Origin: an uncultured Bdellovibrionales bacterium
GTDB lineage: Bacteria > Bdellovibrionota > Bdellovibrionia > Bdellovibrionales > Bdellovibrionaceae
Length of the DNA stretch: 64,000 nt
Direction of reading: 5' to 3'
Assembly: GCA_903926205.1 (NCBI GenBank)
Contig: CAIYID010000001.1
Location: forward strand, 19,940-83,939
Both the position numbers and the translations under genes were made by a program. Of the stretch, positions 26,236-35,479 are shown in pieces (the stretch's first letter is position 1; every line of letters begins with the position of its first letter). A model generated the notes under the pieces. It did no database searches. It had not been told where the DNA came from and saw nothing but the letters and a program-made list of their open reading frames with translations.

Positions 26236-26703
26236 ATGAGTGATAAAAATATTCGAAAAAAACTTTTTATAGATCCTGCTTTTCAAGGTTATTTTTTCAT
26301 CGCAACATCAGTGCTCGCCAGTGTTGGAAGTGCTATAATCTTTGCTGTGACCAGATTTTTTTCTTCAAATTTTATTTTTGAAGCAAAAAAACTAGGTCTT
26401 CCGTCTGATCATCCATTCTTTCAACTTATAGAGTCGCAGCAAAAAATGATGGATCTGGGCGTTTTCATTTCTTCGGTGGCCGTTTTTGGTGTTTTGATCA
26501 TTTATGGGCTTTACATGTCTAATCGGGTAGCGGGCCCCATTTATCGACTAAAAAATCATCTTCGCGCTTATTGTGGAGGTAAAGAGTATTCTAAAGTTAC
26601 ATTTCGCGAGAAAGATTTTTTTCCAGAACTGGCCACTCTGGTGAATGAAGCTATTCTTCATGCCGAGACACGTTCAAATTCTTCGACTGAAAAAAAATCA
26701 TAA
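26236..26703 (+). CDS. HAMP-like two-helix membrane protein
   Basis: A 155-residue protein from ATG 26236 (AAAGGA upstream); an earlier frame start would add 24 residues without signal character. Two transmembrane helices (about 20-42 and 75-98) flank a short periplasmic loop. The cytoplasmic part starts SNRVAGPIYRLKNHL, the typical first half of a HAMP domain, and ends in a helical Lys/Glu tail. There is no kinase, receptor-signalling or cyclase domain. It could be a free-standing signal relay. Its 3' end overlaps the convergent acyltransferase-like gene by 53 bases. Confidence 0.72.
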   Translation: MSDKNIRKKLFIDPAFQGYFFIATSVLASVGSAIIFAVTRFFSSNFIFEAKKLGLPSDHPFFQLIESQQKMMDLGVFISSVAVFGVLIIYGLYMSNRVAGPIYRLKNHLRAYCGGKEYSKVTFREKDFFPELATLVNEAILHAETRSNSSTEKKS

Positions 26704-27703
26704 AACGGGCGGCGAGTTCCGTTGCAAGGATGACGGTGGGGATCATGGCATCAAAAACGTGAGGGTGCTTTAAGAATAATCCTGCATAGCGAGAAGCGAT
26801 CGCAAGAAAAATAAATTGCAGTAAATAACAAAGCCCAAATGACGAATTCCAGCGTAAAGCGGAAAAGGTCAAGATCCCTTTTTGCTGAGCCAACCAGCTG
26901 TTGATTTTTTCCAAGAAAGACAACCGCAAGAGAAATAGAATCCAACTTAACTGAGAAGCAAGAACGTGAATGGGCTGCCTGAGCACATCGCAATAGTATT
27001 TTTGAGTGGCGGAGCTCGCCTGATAAGCTCCAGTGTGGGGAATAGATAGCGCGAGAATAAAAAACCATAAAAGGCCTTCGCGCCAAGTGAAGATTTTAAA
27101 CCAAAACAGCTTTCGACGAATAAAAGAACCTAGGGAAAAAAAAGTTAAAAACAGTCCGGCCCAGGGAAGAATGGGCCAGGCGCCAGTTCCCTCTGGTGGA
27201 CAAGTTCCAACAAGGGCCGCATTAAAAAAACCATCACTTTTTGGAAAGATATTCCACCATGGAATCACTAAAACAATAAATCCAAAAACTCCCAATATCC
27301 AATTCGGAATTTTAAAGCTTTGGCAAAACCACAAAAACAACACGCTAAAGGTTAACAAGGAGTAAATATCCCATTCATAATAAATTTGTTCGCCAAAAGG
27401 TCGGCCTTCGCAAAGAGCTAAAACAAAAACGCTGATGAGTAAAAAAACGAATATTTTTTTTAAATTTGAATTTTTGATTCCGAGTAGAAGTGCGAAGATC
27501 AAAATCAAAACTTGCCCCCCAAAAGAAAAATAATGGGAATACACCTCAAGCTTTGCAGACCAAGAATCGGCACCATTAAATAAAATAGAATCATCGGGAA
27601 ACACAGCTTCATGAGCATGCCAATTAATAATTAACAGCATAAAAAAACTACGTATTAGATCAATCCCATACCAACGAAATTTTGCTTGTTCTGTCTTATG
27701 CAT
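26651..27703 (-). CDS. Polytopic acyltransferase-like membrane protein, second copy
   Basis: A 350-residue protein with about ten membrane helices. It opens WYGIDLIRSFFMLLIINWH, similar to the plus-strand copy at 24613-25725, and shares the GAWPILPWAGLFL segment. It therefore belongs to the same OpgC/acyltransferase-3-like or DUF1624-like group. The His following the first helix is in place. Substrate unknown. The two copies flank speD and the HAMP-like gene, which suggests duplication within this locus. It has a 53-base convergent overlap with the HAMP-like gene. Confidence 0.7.
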   Translation of the reverse strand: MHKTEQAKFRWYGIDLIRSFFMLLIINWHAHEAVFPDDSILFNGADSWSAKLEVYSHYFSFGGQVLILIFALLLGIKNSNLKKIFVFLLISVFVLALCEGRPFGEQIYYEWDIYSLLTFSVLFLWFCQSFKIPNWILGVFGFIVLVIPWWNIFPKSDGFFNAALVGTCPPEGTGAWPILPWAGLFLTFFSLGSFIRRKLFWFKIFTWREGLLWFFILALSIPHTGAYQASSATQKYYCDVLRQPIHVLASQLSWILFLLRLSFLEKINSWLAQQKGILTFSALRWNSSFGLCYLLQFIFLAIASRYAGLFLKHPHVFDAMIPTVILATELAARFMIFFQSKNLNVSRHEE

Positions 27704-27965
27704 TTGATCTCATTCAGTCATTTTTCAAATAAAAAAGTTCTGTGGATTATTATCTTGTTTAAAAAAATTGATGTGAAACATTTTTGTGTTTGAATATAAG
27801 TTAAAAACGGTCGATTTTCTTTTTTAAAATTAATCAATTATTTCAGCAAGATATAACTGGATTGGTCGTTTCTGGCATAAAGGTTTCATTTGCAAATTGA
27901 CGCACATGGCTGATTGAGATAGAGTTCTTTCCCCTGCTGTTTTACAAGTGGAGAGTCTGCCCGCA

Positions 27966-30900
27966 ATGATGCAAACCAAAATTATGCAGCGAAAGCTTTG
28001 TCATTGTTTTCCTTACGCCGTAATGGCGAAGGGGACCTCTTATCATCTTAACCAAGCGGTTCGTGCTATTCATGTTGTCGGAACGATAATGTGGGCCGAA
28101 GTCGTTGGTTCGGAAATTTATTTAGCAGGGCTCAATTGGACAGGTGCGGAAACTTCTGGTGAAATATTAGTTCACTGCACTTGCCCACATTTTTCACGCG
28201 GAGATTTATGTAAACACTTATGGGCTTTGATATTGGAAATCGACAAGAAGGGGCTTTCTTACAAAATACCGATTCGGCGCCCGCTTCGTCTTAATCGTGT
28301 TGAGAAATTTATTTTTCCAAAATCAGTATCAACAGTTCAGAAAAGATCACGATCAACAAATTCTTCAATTCTAAATTGGCGTGAGGCTTTCAATGACAAC
28401 AGTCGAGCTCTCCTGCCAAAAAAATCAGGGAAGGCGCTTCGAGCTTTTGGTTTGATTCTCAAAGAAGATGATCACGACCATGATTCTATCAATTTTCTTA
28501 TGTACGCTTCAGAGTTAACATCTGCAGGCGTTTATTCGATTCCACGGTTGGTTCCCTTTCCAGATAGATCAGTTTTTGACTCGGAGGATTCGAACTTCAA
28601 GGCTATCGTTAAAACGCTAGCAGCATTAGCGCTCAATGATGAAAGTTCGAGCTGGAATCGCTTTGGAGCTTCTCGTCGACCTTCAGATCCTTACAGCCGC
28701 AAAATTGACACAAAAAATTTGACGCCACTTTTAGAAAGTGTTCTGGCTACAGGAAAAATTTTTCCTTCTAGTGAGGCTTTTGGTGAATCACTTAAAGGAA
28801 AGAGTCAGACAAATTATTTTTTCACAAGATTTGAAAAGCTGACCTTTCATGTTTCTGAATCGAACGCTGGCGGGTATTTGATCGAGGGACAGACCGAAAT
28901 CTTATTGGCAGCGGATTTTGAAGTGCGAGAGAAAATTCCGCTTAATAAATTAATTAAATTTTCGGAACCAAACCTTTGTGTATTTGAAAATAAAATGGGT
29001 TTTCTTGAACCGTCAGAAGTTGAAAATACCTGGGTTCAGCTCCTTCAGGCCGGAAGTCTTTCCGTGCCTGAAGAAGATGTGGAATCCTTCCTTGAAGCTG
29101 CATTGAATGAGCAAATTAAATTTGAGTTTCCCGAGAGTTTGCAGTGGCCAATCACACTTGAAAAACCCCAAGCAAAAGTTCAATTGGTGGCCGAGAAACG
29201 TTCAGAGTTTGTTGATCGATACATTTTTGATTTGAAATTTCAATATGGCTTAAGAATAGTTTCGCATTTTTCTAATTTTCGTCGTCTTGTCTCAGGAGAA
29301 AATAAAAAAATATATGAGCGTCAAGAAGAGGAAGAGGCTAAGGTCTACGGTCAGCTGCCACTTCATCTTTTGAACCTTAGATCAAAAGAGGGAGATGAAC
29401 AAAGGGTTCTGCCTGTAAAAAATCTGATTGAATTCGTTAGAGAGGCGCTAAAGGCCGGAATCGCAATTGAGGTGGAAAATAAAAAAATTCAAGTGGAAAA
29501 TGATTTTCAAGTTTCTGTCAGCTCCGGAGTTGATTGGTTTGATGTCGACGGTGAGGCTCAGTTTTCAGGAATATGGGTCAAGTTTCCAATAATTCTTGAG
29601 GCTATTCGTCGAGGGGAGAGTTTTGTTCCGCTCGTTGATGGCTCTGTCGGAATCATTAATGAAGATTTAAAGAAAAAATTGGAAAAACTTTCGGCCTTTG
29701 CGGAATCCAGTAAAAATGGTCTTCGTTTTAGTCAATCGCAAGGCCTGCTTTTGAATTCGCTTTTAGACGATGAAGTAAATCTGAAACTCGACGAAAAGTT
29801 TAGCAAACTAAGAGAGCAAATAAAAACATTTTCAGGACTTAAACAGACAGATCCGGTGGCAAGTTTTTGCGGAAAACTACGGAAATATCAAAAAGAGGGT
29901 TTGGGTTGGCTTCAGTTTCTAGAATCCTTTGGGTTTGGTGGAATTCTTGCCGATGACATGGGGCTCGGAAAGACAATTCAGTGCCTTGCTTTTCTTGAAG
30001 GAAGACGGAATGGAAAAAACACTGATAAAAATAGAAAATTGGAACCGAGTTTGCTTCTTGCTCCAAAATCACTTCTTTCCAATTGGCAGCTAGAAGCGGC
30101 GAAATTCACGCCGAAACTTAAAGTTTTGATTCTTTCAGGGGCTGAGCGAGAGCGTGATCTAGATGAATTTCGAAAATATGATCTTGTTGTGAGCACCTAT
30201 CAGACAATGCTGAGGGATTTGGCTTCAATGAAAGAAATCAATTGGAGTTGCGTCATATTAGACGAAGCCCAGGCGATTAAAAATCCAAAAGCTTTAATCT
30301 CGAGGGCTGTGAAGCAAATTCCAGCGACCTACAAATTAGCAATGACAGGAACGCCGATTGAAAATTCAATTCAAGATTTATTTTCAATCTCCGATTTTGT
30401 TAATCCTGGCTTCTTGCGTGGAAAAAACAGAACGGCAAATTTGAAACTGAGTGACGACTCAAGAGAGGTCTTGCTCAGGGCTTTCAAACCAGTGATTTTG
30501 CGAAGAACTAAAGAGCAAGTGCTTAAAGATTTGCCTGAAAAAACAGAGCAAATCATTTCTGTAGAGCTTGAATCCAAGCAGCTTCGTATTTACAACGAGC
30601 TTAAAAAATTCTATCAAAGCCAGCTTCTTAAAGAAGTCAGTGATAATGGAATTAATAAATCGAAAATTCAAATTTTAGCGGCACTCACCAGATTGAGGCA
30701 AGCGGCCCTTCATCCAGGGTTGATTGATTCCGCACTTGTAAAGTCGAAATGTGCAAAGTTTGAAATCGTTTTGCAAATGTTGGAGGATATTATTTCCGAA
30801 GGACATCGGGTTTTAATTTTCTCTCAATTTACCGGACTATTAGCCCTACTCAAGACGGAGCTGGACGAGAAAAAAATTGAGTATTGCTACTTGGATGGAC

Positions 30901-31253
30901 AAACCAAACGACGACAAGACGTGATCAATGATTTTAAAACAAAATCCTGTCCTGTGTTTTTATTGAGTCTTAAAGCCGGCGGAGTCGGCCTTAATCTTGT
31001 CGAGGCGGATTATGTGTTTTTACTTGATCCTTGGTGGAATCCTGCCGTTGAAGCCCAAGCCATCGATCGTGTTCACAGAATTGGACAAAAACAGGCGGTC
31101 AATGCTTATCGCTTTATTGCAAAAAACACGGTGGAAGAGAAAATTCTTGAATTGCAACAGACCAAAAAAGGAATTTCCTCCGAGATTTTAGACGAGCAAT
31201 CAAGTTTAATGAAAAGTTTGACGGCCAAAGATATTGAAAATTTATTTATGTAG
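27966..31253 (+). CDS. SNF2-family helicase with N-terminal SWIM zinc finger
   Basis: A protein of about 1095 residues. A SWIM finger near the N-terminus (CTCPHFSRGDLCKH, CxC...CxH) is followed by a long central region. Then comes a SNF2 ATPase core: motif I DDMGLGKTIQ, LLAPKSLLSNW, DExx box DEAQAIKN, TGTPIENS, and the helicase C half with ILIFSQF, SLKAGGVGLNL and DRVHRIGQ. Such bacterial Rad54-like proteins translocate on duplex DNA and remodel protein-DNA complexes; their targets are mostly unknown. I take ATG 27966 or the adjacent ATG, but GTG 27948 is possible. It is followed by a GNAT gene 9 bases downstream. Confidence 0.9.
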   Translation: MMQTKIMQRKLCHCFPYAVMAKGTSYHLNQAVRAIHVVGTIMWAEVVGSEIYLAGLNWTGAETSGEILVHCTCPHFSRGDLCKHLWALILEIDKKGLSYKIPIRRPLRLNRVEKFIFPKSVSTVQKRSRSTNSSILNWREAFNDNSRALLPKKSGKALRAFGLILKEDDHDHDSINFLMYASELTSAGVYSIPRLVPFPDRSVFDSEDSNFKAIVKTLAALALNDESSSWNRFGASRRPSDPYSRKIDTKNLTPLLESVLATGKIFPSSEAFGESLKGKSQTNYFFTRFEKLTFHVSESNAGGYLIEGQTEILLAADFEVREKIPLNKLIKFSEPNLCVFENKMGFLEPSEVENTWVQLLQAGSLSVPEEDVESFLEAALNEQIKFEFPESLQWPITLEKPQAKVQLVAEKRSEFVDRYIFDLKFQYGLRIVSHFSNFRRLVSGENKKIYERQEEEEAKVYGQLPLHLLNLRSKEGDEQRVLPVKNLIEFVREALKAGIAIEVENKKIQVENDFQVSVSSGVDWFDVDGEAQFSGIWVKFPIILEAIRRGESFVPLVDGSVGIINEDLKKKLEKLSAFAESSKNGLRFSQSQGLLLNSLLDDEVNLKLDEKFSKLREQIKTFSGLKQTDPVASFCGKLRKYQKEGLGWLQFLESFGFGGILADDMGLGKTIQCLAFLEGRRNGKNTDKNRKLEPSLLLAPKSLLSNWQLEAAKFTPKLKVLILSGAERERDLDEFRKYDLVVSTYQTMLRDLASMKEINWSCVILDEAQAIKNPKALISRAVKQIPATYKLAMTGTPIENSIQDLFSISDFVNPGFLRGKNRTANLKLSDDSREVLLRAFKPVILRRTKEQVLKDLPEKTEQIISVELESKQLRIYNELKKFYQSQLLKEVSDNGINKSKIQILAALTRLRQAALHPGLIDSALVKSKCAKFEIVLQMLEDIISEGHRVLIFSQFTGLLALLKTELDEKKIEYCYLDGQTKRRQDVINDFKTKSCPVFLLSLKAGGVGLNLVEADYVFLLDPWWNPAVEAQAIDRVHRIGQKQAVNAYRFIAKNTVEEKILELQQTKKGISSEILDEQSSLMKSLTAKDIENLFM

Positions 31254-31262
31254 AGGGCTCTT

Positions 31263-31754
31263 ATGAAGCTTGTGCCAATGACAGAATCGGAATTTAATTT
31301 TTGGTTGCCGCGAAGCCGTCGGTCGTATGCTGCGGACAAAATGAAAGCGAATGGCTTGGCTCAAGACGAGGCAGACAAAGTGGCCGCAGAAGGTTTCAAT
31401 CAGATGCTTTCTCAAGGAATCAATTCAAAAAATAATTTTCTGTATTCAGCTAAAGATGCTCAGCAAAATATTCTAGGTTTTATTTGGTTTTGTGTTTTAA
31501 GTATTGAAGGGCATCGCAGAGCTTATATTTGTGATGTCATTATCGAAGAACAATATCGAGGTAAGGGTTATGGACGGCAGGTCATGATGCTCGTCGAGCA
31601 AGAAATAAAAAAACAAGGCTTGAATCGTGTCGGGCTGCATGTTTTTGGCTTTAACGAAAGAGCCATTAAACTTTACAAATCAATGGGTTATTTAACAACT
31701 GACATTGAGATGGAAAAAACTTTGCCGAATAGCCGAATAAATGATTCTCAATGA
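31263..31754 (+). CDS. GNAT-family N-acetyltransferase
   Basis: A 163-residue protein with the acetyl-CoA binding loop YRGKGYGRQVM at about residues 97-107 and the second half VGLHVFGFNERAIKLYKSMGY, the typical end of the GNAT fold. A preceding strand AYICDVIIEEQ positions the cofactor. It probably transfers an acetyl group to an amine; the substrate is unknown. AGAGGGCTC precedes the ATG, and the gap to the helicase gene is only nine bases, so the two are probably cotranscribed. There is no membrane segment. Confidence 0.87.
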   Translation: MKLVPMTESEFNFWLPRSRRSYAADKMKANGLAQDEADKVAAEGFNQMLSQGINSKNNFLYSAKDAQQNILGFIWFCVLSIEGHRRAYICDVIIEEQYRGKGYGRQVMMLVEQEIKKQGLNRVGLHVFGFNERAIKLYKSMGYLTTDIEMEKTLPNSRINDSQ

Positions 31755-31937
31755 AAAAATCAATGAAGGTGACATTGTAGGACTCAATGTTGAATCTTTT
31801 GACATAGCTTCTGGCGCTATCTCTGACTTATATCGCTTAAAGTTTGGCATAGTTATGGCTTTGACAACCGGAGAATATCGTTCTGGTTTGAATCTGGGAA
31901 ATTAATTCCAGCAATTTTGGAGCGGACGCGAGTTATT

Positions 31938-32405
31938 ATGAAAAAGTTATTTGCTTTAATGGTCACGGTTTTTGTCTTTTCGGCCCAAAGTTTTGCCCTT
32001 AATGGTGTATTTACAGATGTTCAAGATGGAAAAACTAAGCGATGGGCGATCTCTGTGCAGAATGAGTTCAGTTTGGAGAAAGCTCATCAACTCTGTCAAA
32101 ATCTGAATCTTCGGTTGCCGACTGTTCCCGAGTTAGAGCAAATTTATACGACCACCAAAGCCTCTGGACAATCCCTTCTGGCCGGCAATAGAAATGGTTA
32201 TATGGTTATTTGGTCTTCTGAGTCCAACTGGACGGTTGATGCTCTTCCTGTTTTACCTCCGCTGCTAGTAATTCCTTTTCCTGAAAAAGCTGGCGTTGGC
32301 TTGACGATTTATTCTGATTCTTATGGCGCTGAAACAAAATTTGCTAATGCTCATCGCCATATTCTTGAGGGCGGTAAGGCTTATGTTCTTTGTATTGGTG
32401 AGTAA
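31938..32405 (+). CDS. Small secreted protein with Lcl/DUF1566-like fold signature
   Basis: A 155-residue protein. I start at ATG 31938 because MKKLFALMVTVFVFSAQSFA is a classic signal peptide (cleavage after residue 19). The mature chain contains KAHQLCQNLNLRLPTVPELEQI and, later, VIWSSES, resembling the C, RLPT..EL and WSS pattern of Lcl/DUF1566 and related carbohydrate-binding modules. A second Cys near the end (YVLCIGE) may pair with the first. The stop is three bases before a convergent tRNA-Leu gene. A periplasmic or surface role is inference. Confidence 0.78.
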   Translation: MKKLFALMVTVFVFSAQSFALNGVFTDVQDGKTKRWAISVQNEFSLEKAHQLCQNLNLRLPTVPELEQIYTTTKASGQSLLAGNRNGYMVIWSSESNWTVDALPVLPPLLVIPFPEKAGVGLTIYSDSYGAETKFANAHRHILEGGKAYVLCIGE

Positions 32406-32408
32406 GTT

Positions 32409-32493
32409 TGGTGGCCTCTCCGAGAATCGAACTCGGACACCTTGCGGTACACGATTTTGAGTCGTGCGCGTCTACCAGTTCCGCCAAAAGGCC
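32409..32493 (-). tRNA. tRNA-Leu(CAA)
   Basis: An 85-nt class II tRNA. The acceptor stem GGCCTTT pairs with AGAGGCC, followed by discriminator A and encoded CCA. The D-arm has the Leu-type GCG-GAACTGGTAGA-CGC. The anticodon arm CACGA-CTCAAAA-TCGTG gives anticodon CAA (codon UUG). A variable arm is present, and the T-arm is CCGAG-TTCGATT-CTCGG. Confidence 0.93.
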
Positions 32494-32731
32494 ACTTGAA
32501 TCGAGCTCGAGAATCTAAATCTAATTTAGTTGGTACTCAAGTAATAATTTCACTGTTCGTTACAATTTATGGCAATAAATGGGTGATAAAGTGTCTCCAG
32601 ATATTTTTTACAATTTAAAATAAAGCTATAATTACAGTAAGATAGGCAATACATAAGGGATGACGTATTGTGGCATATCAATTGCTTATACAGATGATGA
32701 CTAAAAGTATTTTAACCACGAGGAGTGCTTA

Positions 32732-34030
32732 ATGAAACACTTATTTTGCCTTGCGGCCTTAACGCTGATCCCTGCGTTTGCGATGGCGCAAAAAACATTT
32801 GACGATGAAGTCAATTCTGAACTTGATAAAATGTATGTTCAGAAAAAGGTAAGTGCAGCAGTCCCTGCGCCGGTAGCTCCCGTGCAAGTGGCACAACAGG
32901 CTCCAATAATAGAGACGGTTGTTCCTCAGCAAATTCAAGCGACACAAGTGCAGCCCCAAGTTGTACCGGCGGCTCAACCTCAACCTATATATACTCAGAC
33001 AGTTTATGCGCAGCCAGCGGCTCCAGCTCCTGTCATTCAAAAGCAACCCACTACTTTAGTGGAAGCGTCTCCATTGACAGAGTCTCGAGCTGATAAAATG
33101 CGTAAAGCACGCGAAGAAACTGAATTGCAAACTGAACAAAAAATTGTAGAAAAATTAGAAATTTCTCGTATGGATGATGAGAAGCGTCGAGCGGAAGTTC
33201 TTTTTGGTGATAAATTTTCCACTTTAGCAAATCCCGCAGCTCCTGCTCAGCTGGTAGTGGCTCCAGCGCCTGTAGCTCAGGCTCCTGTTGCGCCAATTCC
33301 AGTAGTTCAAGCTCCAGTGGTAGTACCAGTGGCAGCTCCAGTTGTGGTTCAAGAAGTGACAGCTCCTGCCGCAAAAGTTGAAAAATTGGATCGAGATGCT
33401 GTTCGACAAGAAATTTCCGCGGCTTTGGATGAAAGTAAAGCCAAAGAGGAGGCGAAAAAAGCTGAAAGAAAAGGCTATTTCTCTTTGTTGGGCGGAATGG
33501 ATAACTACAATAACAATAACATTAAGCCTCAGTATGCTTTCGGTTTTGGTTTCGGCCAAAAAATTAATGATCGAATGTTGGTTGAAGGACAATTTAACTA
33601 TGCAGACGCTCACGTTCAGCAAATGGACGGATTTGTGAATTCTTATGGAGTTGTCTACCCTCGCATAACTGATATGCAAGCTTATCAAGGTGCCTTGGAA
33701 GCGAAATATGAAATTCTTGGCGGAATGTTCCGACCTCTTATTGGTGGAACCGCTGCCTATACTTATCGAAAATACAATGACATCCAGTTCGGAACGCCTA
33801 ACAATACAGGCACATCACATGCTATTGACGTCGGCATATTGGCAGGAGCGGACGTGACAGTGAGTGATAGTTTGGCTTTGGGTTTCGAAGTACGTTATTT
33901 GTGGAATATTGCAAATCAAACGCAAGCGAATAACTCTTTGACTCCTGCTTATTCAACCTCGGCAAACGCGACAACTCCAGAAAATATGGGTTATCTGAAT
34001 ATGTCTTTAGTCGGACGAATGAGCTTCTGA
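32732..34030 (+). CDS. Outer-membrane beta-barrel protein with Pro/Ala/Val-rich stalk
   Basis: A 432-residue protein. The signal peptide ends about residue 19 (FAMA-Q). Residues 40-120 and 165-215 are low-complexity repeats of Ala-Pro-Val-Gln, interrupted by a charged helical stretch. A second charged helix with KEEAKKAERK precedes the barrel (about 250-432), which has alternating aromatic/hydrophobic strands and a C-terminal Phe (GRMSF), the usual signal for barrel assembly. The Pro-rich region may span the periplasm or peptidoglycan. GAGGAG precedes the ATG and a good terminator follows. Confidence 0.82.
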   Translation: MKHLFCLAALTLIPAFAMAQKTFDDEVNSELDKMYVQKKVSAAVPAPVAPVQVAQQAPIIETVVPQQIQATQVQPQVVPAAQPQPIYTQTVYAQPAAPAPVIQKQPTTLVEASPLTESRADKMRKAREETELQTEQKIVEKLEISRMDDEKRRAEVLFGDKFSTLANPAAPAQLVVAPAPVAQAPVAPIPVVQAPVVVPVAAPVVVQEVTAPAAKVEKLDRDAVRQEISAALDESKAKEEAKKAERKGYFSLLGGMDNYNNNNIKPQYAFGFGFGQKINDRMLVEGQFNYADAHVQQMDGFVNSYGVVYPRITDMQAYQGALEAKYEILGGMFRPLIGGTAAYTYRKYNDIQFGTPNNTGTSHAIDVGILAGADVTVSDSLALGFEVRYLWNIANQTQANNSLTPAYSTSANATTPENMGYLNMSLVGRMSF

Positions 34031-34057
34031 TTTATATTAATTCTAAGTGTGGTCTTG

Positions 34058-34094
34058 AAAAGCCCTGGTAAAAAACCGGGGCTTTTCTTTTTTT
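34058..34094 (+). terminator. Rho-independent terminator after the barrel gene
   Basis: AAAAGCCCTGGT pairs with ACCGGGGCTTTT (one T-G wobble) around an A-rich loop, followed by CTTTTTTTT. It lies 28 bases after the stop. Confidence 0.85.
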
Positions 34095-34106
34095 GCTGAG
34101 TGTGAA

Positions 34107-34820
34107 ATGATCCTTTTAATGAAACTCTCAGTGATTTTTCCGATTTTATTTTTTGCTATCGGCTTGTCTTCGGGAGCCTTTGGGCTCAGCAAGGTGCAAT
34201 CCGCAACGCTAGCACAGGTAGGAAGTTATGTGGTAACATCCCGAGATGTGGAGATTTCCTCGCTGATGGAGCAATGGTTTTTACTCGCAAAAAAAAATGA
34301 TAAATTAAAAGATAAAAGCAAAGACTCGTCCGAAAAAAACAATAAAAAAGACCTTACCTTGGATATTAAATCGTCGGATTTTCAAAAACAAGTGAACCTG
34401 GTGATTGCTGAATTACTGGTGATGTCAGAAGCGGAAAACTTTTCCGTGGCACAGACGTCGACGGCAGAAATTCAAAAAGTTTCAAGCTCTTTCACAGAAG
34501 AAATGAAAAATCGTCCGGAATGGACACGGCTTGAAGTTTCTCCAACGGAATTAGAGCAGAATATTGGGCGCCATTTGCGAGCGAAAGAATTCCTGAAGTT
34601 TAAAACAGAGTCAATGGGTATGCAGGTGAGTGATGAGGAAGCAAAAAAGTTTTATGATCAAGACAAGGGGCGTTTCAATAATTTACCTTTTGAGAATTTC
34701 AAAGAAAGCATTAAGGAGTATTTGATCACTCGTGATGTGCAAGCAAAAATGAAAGACTGGTTTGACGTCCTTCGGAAAAAATACAAAGTAAAGATTTTGC
34801 AATTTGAGAGCGATAAATAA
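34107..34820 (+). CDS. SurA-like periplasmic chaperone (no PPIase domain)
   Basis: A 237-residue protein with an N-terminal signal peptide (ATG 34119 gives the more compact version MKLSVIFP). The mature part opens LAQVGSYVVTSRDVE, the SurA_N signature in which the chain starts with a strand and then helices. A Lys/Asp/Ser-rich loop and further helices follow. The C-terminal helix FENFKESIKEYLITRDVQAKMKDWF closes the SurA-type core. The parvulin rotamase domain is absent, so it probably acts only as an outer-membrane-protein chaperone. Its 3' end overlaps the next gene by 17 bases. Confidence 0.72.
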   Translation: MILLMKLSVIFPILFFAIGLSSGAFGLSKVQSATLAQVGSYVVTSRDVEISSLMEQWFLLAKKNDKLKDKSKDSSEKNNKKDLTLDIKSSDFQKQVNLVIAELLVMSEAENFSVAQTSTAEIQKVSSSFTEEMKNRPEWTRLEVSPTELEQNIGRHLRAKEFLKFKTESMGMQVSDEEAKKFYDQDKGRFNNLPFENFKESIKEYLITRDVQAKMKDWFDVLRKKYKVKILQFESDK

Positions 34821-35292
34821 ATCATTTTCATTTCAAGTTCGTCTTCTTAAGGAAGATGATGTGGCGGAACTCTGCATCTTGACTGAAGCACAGTGCTCCC
34901 CTGCTTTTAACTGGCCAACAGAGAAATTAAAAAATCAATTGCGGGCTTTGACGACGAAAACATTCATTGCTGAAGCTGTTGGGTCAAAGGATCTGGAGCC
35001 TTTACATTCCCGAATTCTTGCATTCATTTGCTTTGTGGATCTCGGGCCAGCAGTGGAAATTCCGGTGTTAGCAACCTTTCTAGCAGTGCAGCGCCAAGGG
35101 ATCATGAGGGAATTACTTCTTCAGGCTATTGCGATGCATTATCAGGATCGAGAACTCTGGTTGGAAGTTCATGAGAATAACCAAGCAGCACGCAATCTCT
35201 ATAGAACATTGGGTTTTGTCGAGTCTGGGAGACGAAACAAATATTATCCCGATGGATCAGCTGCAATTTTGTGCAATCGAAATTCAACGTGA
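34804..35292 (+). CDS. rimI: GNAT acetyltransferase, probable RimI-type
   Basis: A 162-residue protein with a TTG start at 34804, inside the 3' end of the SurA-like gene. The fold fits GNAT: VRLLKEDDVAELCILTEA, AFICFVDLG, AVQRQGIMRELLLQ as the acetyl-CoA loop (here QGIMRE rather than the usual Q/RxxGxG/A), and LEVHENNQAARNLYRTLGF at the end. The ending GFVESGRRNKYYPDG is the typical RimI C-terminus, where substrate is the N-terminal Ala of ribosomal protein S18. The degenerate CoA loop weakens the assignment. A terminator follows before rimP. Confidence 0.7.
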   Translation: MRAINKSFSFQVRLLKEDDVAELCILTEAQCSPAFNWPTEKLKNQLRALTTKTFIAEAVGSKDLEPLHSRILAFICFVDLGPAVEIPVLATFLAVQRQGIMRELLLQAIAMHYQDRELWLEVHENNQAARNLYRTLGFVESGRRNKYYPDGSAAILCNRNST

Positions 35293-35355
35293 ATAGATAA
35301 TATTTACGTTAACCCCTTGCTGTCCTTTGGTTTTTTTGTTATTCAGTACCCCGTG

Positions 35356-35387
35356 AGTGGGCTGGGGACAGTCCACTTTTCGTTTTT
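35356..35387 (+). terminator. Hairpin terminator before rimP
   Basis: AGTGGGCTG-GGGA-CAGTCCACT forms a 9-bp stem (one G-T pair), followed by TTTCGTTTTTC. It separates the rimI-like gene from the rimP-nusA operon and could also act as a leader attenuator if the operon promoter lies upstream. Confidence 0.65.
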
Positions 35388-35479
35388 CTGGGGTTTTGTG
35401 TTTTTATAAAAAATAACAGCGCAAAATTCCTGCGGTGTGAATTTGGGTGGATGTGAATTTTAATAGGGTTTCAAATTTG

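Noticed and set aside
32759..33688. Long antisense frames inside the beta-barrel gene.
   Set aside because: They arise from the Ala/Pro/Val-rich repeat codons and have no ribosome site or domain.
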